From positions 1 to 64,000 of the forward strand of contig JAEEJK010000050.1 in the NCBI GenBank assembly GCA_016281815.1: a stretch of 64,000 nt of DNA, in the 5' to 3' direction. The first letter of the stretch is position 1. Each line of letters begins with the position of its first letter. The notes beneath the pieces were generated by a model. That model was not told the origin of the DNA and ran no database searches. It saw only the letters and a program-made list of their open reading frames with translations. Position numbers and translations under genes: made by a program. This document shows positions 59,598 through 64,000 of this stretch, piece after piece. The stretch is from Prevotella sp. GTDB taxonomy: Bacteria > Bacteroidota > Bacteroidia > Bacteroidales > Bacteroidaceae.

Positions 59598-62195
59598 ATG
59601 AGAAAATACGTGTTTTTGATCTTGTTTGCCGCTCTTATGCCACTATGCGCAGCGGCTCAGTCATCGATGACCGATGACCAGGTTTTCAGATACATCGTCA
59701 AGGAACATCAGGAAGGTACCTCGCAGCAGCAGATCGGCATCCAACTTATTCAGCGTGGCGTGGATGTCACACAATTGAGGCGGGTCAGGCAGAAATATGA
59801 ACGCCTTGCCAAAGATCAGGGACTCGGTGTCATGAGCAACAGCACTGAAAAAACCGACGACCGTACCCGTAAGAAGAAGCCCCAGGGCTACGACGGACAG
59901 TATGAAGACAAAAACACCGATTTCTCAGGCAACCAAGGTATATACAACTCTGGCATGAGAATCAAGGATGATGTCATCACCACACGGACGTTTGACGATG
60001 AAGATGAAGAATACAATGATTTTCTCGATGAACTCAACGGATGGCTTCCGGGTGACACCATCACCATGTATGAGAACCTCGTGGAGAAACTGAAGAAGCA
60101 GAAGAAAAAAATCTACGGCCACGACCTGTTCAACAACAAGCGACTGTCATTTGAGCCCAACATGAACATCGCCACTCCGGAGAACTACCGCCTCGGTCCA
60201 GGGGATGCCGTATACATCGATATTTACGGGGCCTCTCAGAAAACCATAGAGAGCACCGTCTCACCCGACGGACGAGTCGTCATCGAGGGCTATGGTCCCG
60301 TTTATGTGGCGGGTATGACCGTCAACCAGGCCAATGCCACGATACGGTCAAAACTTGGTGCACGCTATCAGAGTTCGAAACTCAGGCTCACTGTTGGCGA
60401 GACCCGTTCCATCATGGTGAATGTGGTTGGTGATGTCAAAACACCGGGCACCTACACCCTGTCTGCCTTCGCAAGCGTGTTCCACGCCCTCTACATGGCA
60501 GGAGGTGTCACCGACATCGGTACGCTGCGCAACATCCGCGTCTACCGCAACAGTCAGTTGATCTCCCAGGTCGACATCTATGACTACTTGCAGAACGGCC
60601 GAATGACCGGTAATGTCACACTGCAGGACAACGACATGATCATGGTGGGCAGTTACGACTGCATCGTCTGCATTGAGGGCAAGGTGAAACGCCCCATGTA
60701 CTATGAGATGAAACGCAACGAGAGCCTGCAGTCGCTCGTCAAATACGCCGGAGGATTCACAGGCGATGCATACAAACAGTCACTGCGCGTCATCCGCAAG
60801 ACAGGGCGTGAGCGCTCCGTCTATACCGTCGATGAGTTTGACATGGCCTCATTCATCCTTGCCGACGGCGATTCCGTCACCGTAGACTCCATCATCGACC
60901 GCTACAGCAACATGGCACAGATCAAGGGTGCTGTTTTCCGTCCCGACATGTACCAGATGGACGGTGAGATCAATACCGTGAGAAAACTCATCGAAGCGGC
61001 AGGTGGTCTGAAGGAGGAGGCGTTCACCGCCCATGCCGTGATGCACCGTCTGAAGGAAGACCGAACCCGCGAGGTGCTCAGGCTCGACATCGAGGGTATC
61101 CTCAACGGCACCAAGGCCGACATCCCACTCAAGCCCAACGACGAACTCTTCATCCCCACCAAGCAAGACATGATGGAGGAACAGACGCTCTCTATCCATG
61201 GAGAGGTCTATTTCCCTGGCACCTACAAGTATGCAGCCAATGAAACCATCGAGGATTTCATCCTGCAAGCAGGAGGCCTCAAGGAGACGGCATCCGCCGT
61301 GAAGATTGACGTAGCCCGCCGCGTGACAGACCCATACGCCATTTCCACCGACTCCATCCGCGCCCAGACGTTCACCTTCGCCATCAAGGATGGCTTTGTC
61401 ATCGAGGGAGAACCAGGATTCACACTCATGCCTTTTGACGAGGTGTATGTACGCAAGAGCCCCGGATCGTACAAGCAACAGAACGTAACAATTGAAGGCG
61501 AGGTAATGTTTGCCGGCCCTTATACCATATCTACCAAGGATATGCACATCAGCGAATTGGTGAAGGCTGCCGGAGGACTCAGCGACCATGCCTATGCCAA
61601 GGGAGCACGACTTGAGCGCCGATATACTCAGGAAGAACGTGTGAATGCGATCGAGGCTCTCAAGAAAGCCCGAGAGCAGGCTGAGATCAACCTTCAGGAA
61701 CAAATTCTGAGAAGCGGCAACGCCAATCTTTCCAACCTCAGCCAGATGCAGCAACTTCAAAAATATGAGGTGGGAGAAACCTACCCTGTAGGAATCGACC
61801 TCGACGAGGCCCTGCGTAGCCCCGGAGGTGACGAGGACATCATGCTCCGCGAAGGCGACCGTCTCATCGTACCACAATATACTGGCACGGTCAAGATCAG
61901 CGGCGAGGTGATGCGCCCCAACTCCGTTGCCTTCGAAGAAGGCCGCAGCATCAGTTATTACATCAACCAGGCTGGCGGATACGGCAACAAGGCAAAGAAG
62001 CGCCAGACCTATATCATCTACATGAACGGAAAGATAGCCAAGAAGAGCAACAAGGCAAAGCCCATGCCGGGATGCGAGATTGTAGTGCCCTCGAAACCTA
62101 TCGTCCACACCTCCATGCAGGAGACCCTCAGCATCGCCACCTCTGTGGCTTCTCTCTCAGCCATCATCGCCACTCTCGCCAATATCCTCAAGTAA
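59598..62195 (+). CDS. Wza-like polysaccharide export protein with SLBB domains
   Basis: An 865-residue outer-membrane export protein (signal MRKYVFLILFAALMPLCAAA). Residues about 25-75 form a helical N-terminal module (MTDDQVFRYIVKEHQEGTSQ); 190-270 is the Poly_export domain (YRLGPGDAVYIDIYG, SPDGRVVIEGYGPVYVAGMT); five or more SLBB modules follow (VVGDVKTPGTYTLSAF, CIEGKVKRPMYYEM, IHGEVYFPGTYKYA, IEGEVMFAGPYTIS, ISGEVMRPNSVAFE). It is longer than E. coli Wza, as usual in Bacteroidetes. It ends with a hydrophobic helix. Confidence 0.94.
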   Translation: MRKYVFLILFAALMPLCAAAQSSMTDDQVFRYIVKEHQEGTSQQQIGIQLIQRGVDVTQLRRVRQKYERLAKDQGLGVMSNSTEKTDDRTRKKKPQGYDGQYEDKNTDFSGNQGIYNSGMRIKDDVITTRTFDDEDEEYNDFLDELNGWLPGDTITMYENLVEKLKKQKKKIYGHDLFNNKRLSFEPNMNIATPENYRLGPGDAVYIDIYGASQKTIESTVSPDGRVVIEGYGPVYVAGMTVNQANATIRSKLGARYQSSKLRLTVGETRSIMVNVVGDVKTPGTYTLSAFASVFHALYMAGGVTDIGTLRNIRVYRNSQLISQVDIYDYLQNGRMTGNVTLQDNDMIMVGSYDCIVCIEGKVKRPMYYEMKRNESLQSLVKYAGGFTGDAYKQSLRVIRKTGRERSVYTVDEFDMASFILADGDSVTVDSIIDRYSNMAQIKGAVFRPDMYQMDGEINTVRKLIEAAGGLKEEAFTAHAVMHRLKEDRTREVLRLDIEGILNGTKADIPLKPNDELFIPTKQDMMEEQTLSIHGEVYFPGTYKYAANETIEDFILQAGGLKETASAVKIDVARRVTDPYAISTDSIRAQTFTFAIKDGFVIEGEPGFTLMPFDEVYVRKSPGSYKQQNVTIEGEVMFAGPYTISTKDMHISELVKAAGGLSDHAYAKGARLERRYTQEERVNAIEALKKAREQAEINLQEQILRSGNANLSNLSQMQQLQKYEVGETYPVGIDLDEALRSPGGDEDIMLREGDRLIVPQYTGTVKISGEVMRPNSVAFEEGRSISYYINQAGGYGNKAKKRQTYIIYMNGKIAKKSNKAKPMPGCEIVVPSKPIVHTSMQETLSIATSVASLSAIIATLANILK

Positions 62196-62202
62196 CACAG
62201 CC

Positions 62203-63264
62203 ATGAGCAACAAGATAGAAATCGATATCATTGCCCTGCTCAGAGCCATCAAGGAAAACAGACTCTGGATGGGAGTGACCATGGGGATTTTCGGTATCAT
62301 CGGACTTGCTATTTCCTTTGGCACGCCAAAGGAATACAGAGCCTCCGTGATGCTTGCTCCGGAAACAGCCACCAGCAACAGCCTCACCTCCAACATCTCA
62401 TCACTCGCCTCTATGGTGGGCATGGATATGGACTTCGGCAACAGCAGCGATGCCATCTATCCTGAACTCTACCCCGACCTCATCCAGTCAACCGACTTCA
62501 TCGTCAGTCTTTTTCCTGTCACCGTGGAGACCAAGGACGGTTCGCTCACCACCGACTATTTCGACTATCTGAAAAACCATACCCGTAGGGCATGGTACAA
62601 ACGTCCTGCTGAATGGCTCGCCAATATGGTGGAGAAAATGAAAGGCGACGACAGCGGCGCCCCCACCGACGACAGCCATGTCGACCCGTTCAGACTCACC
62701 AAGAAACAATACAACATTGCCCACAACATCGGCAAGAGCATCAACTGCACCGTTGACAAGAAGACAAGCGTCATCACCATCGAGGTGACCGACCAGGACC
62801 CGCTCATCTCTGCCACCATGGCCGACTCTGTGCGCAACAAACTGCAAAACTTCATCACCGAATACCGTACAAAGAAGGCACGCAACGACCTGGCCTATAT
62901 GGAGCGCCTTTTCGCGGAGGCCCGTGAGCAATATGTCAAGGCCCGCCAACAATATGCCTCATTCAGCGACACCAACCAGGACCTGTTGCTGCAGAGTTAC
63001 AAGTCAAAGCAGGATGACTTGGAGAACGACATGCAACTCAAATACAATGCCTACACACAGATTTACGAGCAGTTGCAACTCTCCAAGGCGAAAGTACAGG
63101 AACGCACCCCCGCCTTCACCATCGTGCAGTCGGCTTCGGTACCCATCAAGCACATCAACAGGTCAAAACTGTCGGTACTCATTCTTTCGATGTTCCTCGG
63201 TGCAGCGGCATACATCGTCTTCCTCGTCTGGAAAAGACGGCGACAGGTCTTTGTCTTCCGATAA
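62203..63264 (+). CDS. Wzz-like chain-length determinant (first)
   Basis: A 353-residue inner-membrane protein with two membrane segments (about 25-45 and 320-340), a periplasmic domain with DQDPLISATMADSVRNKLQN and a long coiled region (LAYMERLFAEAREQYVKARQ). It sets polysaccharide chain length together with the polymerase. The C-terminus lacks a tyrosine-kinase domain. It starts 7 bases after the exporter gene. Confidence 0.9.
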   Translation: MSNKIEIDIIALLRAIKENRLWMGVTMGIFGIIGLAISFGTPKEYRASVMLAPETATSNSLTSNISSLASMVGMDMDFGNSSDAIYPELYPDLIQSTDFIVSLFPVTVETKDGSLTTDYFDYLKNHTRRAWYKRPAEWLANMVEKMKGDDSGAPTDDSHVDPFRLTKKQYNIAHNIGKSINCTVDKKTSVITIEVTDQDPLISATMADSVRNKLQNFITEYRTKKARNDLAYMERLFAEAREQYVKARQQYASFSDTNQDLLLQSYKSKQDDLENDMQLKYNAYTQIYEQLQLSKAKVQERTPAFTIVQSASVPIKHINRSKLSVLILSMFLGAAAYIVFLVWKRRRQVFVFR

Positions 63265-63276
63265 GCCGATGCTGCG

Positions 63277-64000
63277 ATGACCGACGAGAACCTCTACAAC
63301 GACCAGCCCACATGGAGCGCATGGGAAGTATGCCTGAAACATTGGCGGGCATACGCCGTCACTGCCACCATGGCAGTGCTGCTCGCCATGGTTGTCTGCT
63401 CGTCCATCCCCAAGTCTTATTCTGCCAAAGTGATCATCGCCAATGAAAAGGAAGAGACCGACCTATTGCTGGGCCTCAATAGTTTTGCCTCATGGGCAAA
63501 GACTGCCATGAACGACCAGGAGGGACTTCGACAGCCGGAGGTATATTCCAAACTTGTGTCTGCCACTGATTTCGCTGAGGAGATGGCAAAAGTGCGCATC
63601 CCGCCTCTCCACACCGACTACTACCACCATATCCTCGACCACCACCGTACACCGTGGTGGCAGTCATTGTTCACTTCCTCCACAGATGAGCACACACGCA
63701 TCATCGACATCATTCAGGACAACATCCGTTCAAAAGCCTCATCCAAATACAAGACCATTACCATTCGGGTCAACGACCAAGACCCATTGGTGGCAGCACT
63801 TATAGCCGACTCTGCCCGCATACACCTTCAGCGCCACATGGCCGACTATGCCCGTGACCGCGCCCACCGAGACCTCGTTCAGGCGGCAGTCAAACTCAAT
63901 CAGGAGAAAGAACGGTTCACGGCAGCACGCAACGATTATGTGCATTTCCGCGAAACACACAATGACCTAAGCACGCCTCGCGTCATCTCCATGGAGGAAC
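63277..64000 (+). CDS. Wzz-like chain-length determinant (second, cut by window end)
   Basis: A reading frame from the ATG at 63277 stays open to the window edge (241 codons so far). It has MTDENLYNDQPTWSAWEVCL at the start, a membrane segment (about 28-47), NDQDPLVAALIADSARIHLQ matching the DQDPL motif of the previous gene, and the coiled stretch RDLVQAAVKLNQEKERFTAA. It is thus a paralogue of the neighbouring Wzz-like protein; the missing C-terminus should hold the second membrane segment. It begins 12 bases after the first copy. Confidence 0.85.
   Translation, partial: MTDENLYNDQPTWSAWEVCLKHWRAYAVTATMAVLLAMVVCSSIPKSYSAKVIIANEKEETDLLLGLNSFASWAKTAMNDQEGLRQPEVYSKLVSATDFAEEMAKVRIPPLHTDYYHHILDHHRTPWWQSLFTSSTDEHTRIIDIIQDNIRSKASSKYKTITIRVNDQDPLVAALIADSARIHLQRHMADYARDRAHRDLVQAAVKLNQEKERFTAARNDYVHFRETHNDLSTPRVISMEE

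Noticed and set aside
60849..62108. Open frame of 419 codons antisense to the SLBB exporter gene
   Set aside because: Shadow of a strongly supported coding frame; no recognisable protein features.

Overview
The window reads as chromosomal DNA from a Bacteroidales bacterium, most likely Prevotella or a close Prevotellaceae relative. Evidence: many promoters of the Bacteroidetes type (a -7 box TAnnTTTG, often with TTTG about 20 bases upstream), almost no Shine-Dalgarno sites, families typical of the phylum (DUF3078, DUF1573, DUF5689, DUF6359, DUF4250, FISUMP-type paralogous domains, TonB-dependent receptors), and a secreted serpin ending in the IYDLQGRRL...KGVYI tail common in Prevotella. No rRNA, tRNA, CRISPR array, prophage or classical insertion sequence was recognised.

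Layout. 1-2,900: a gene-free, possibly structured stretch, then a leftward three-gene operon (DUF4250, a small unknown, a leucine-rich protein) behind three tandem 73-bp promoter-bearing repeats. 2,900-5,900: serpin, a TonB-C protein, a lipocalin-like lipoprotein and a small membrane protein. 6,000-14,000: secreted or envelope proteins (dockerin/FISUMP protein, Gly/Ser-rich repeat protein, a TPR-like protein with a TIM-barrel-like lipoprotein, a histidine phosphatase, a secreted alpha/beta hydrolase). 14,000-15,040: a DUF559 endonuclease gene bounded by near-perfect inverted repeats and by longer direct repeats, apparently a small self-associated repeat element.

15,170-25,600: a nucleic-acid scavenging region. 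A leftward operon (secreted EEP nuclease, UDG-fold glycosylase, uridine kinase, purine nucleoside phosphorylase) faces a rightward set (TonB receptor, DUF5689 lipoprotein, multi-OB-fold lipoprotein, bL31 type B, DNA/RNA non-specific endonuclease lipoprotein). Together they could cut extracellular DNA or RNA, bind and import the pieces, and salvage the nucleosides. 25,600-40,350: a beta-lactamase-fold lipoprotein, a PAP2/beta-barrel fusion, DUF1573, two outer-membrane-type proteins, YidC, an S9 peptidase followed by two MFSD1-like transporters, QueC and a coiled-coil protein.

40,400-64,000: a surface-polysaccharide locus, all on the plus strand, behind a leader of about 310 bases. It has a cytidylyltransferase and a flippase, then an acyl-assembly cassette (two carrier proteins, two KAS III-like synthases, two SDR reductases and an adenylating ligase). 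Next come a nucleotide-sugar dehydratase, a Nudix hydrolase, an aminotransferase, three successive ATP-grasp ligases, a CBS-nucleotidyltransferase, a glycosyltransferase and a GNAT. After a terminator and an unrelated NYN-LOTUS gene come the initiating sugar transferase, a Wza-like exporter and two Wzz-like proteins, the second running off the window end. Base composition falls sharply around 52.3-57.8 kb, suggesting separately acquired glycan genes.

The intergenic DNA carries several repeat classes: duplicated promoters, palindromes, the DUF559-linked inverted repeats, and satellites of 7-9 bp period that repeatedly begin at gene stop codons, with one lying in frame inside a gene.
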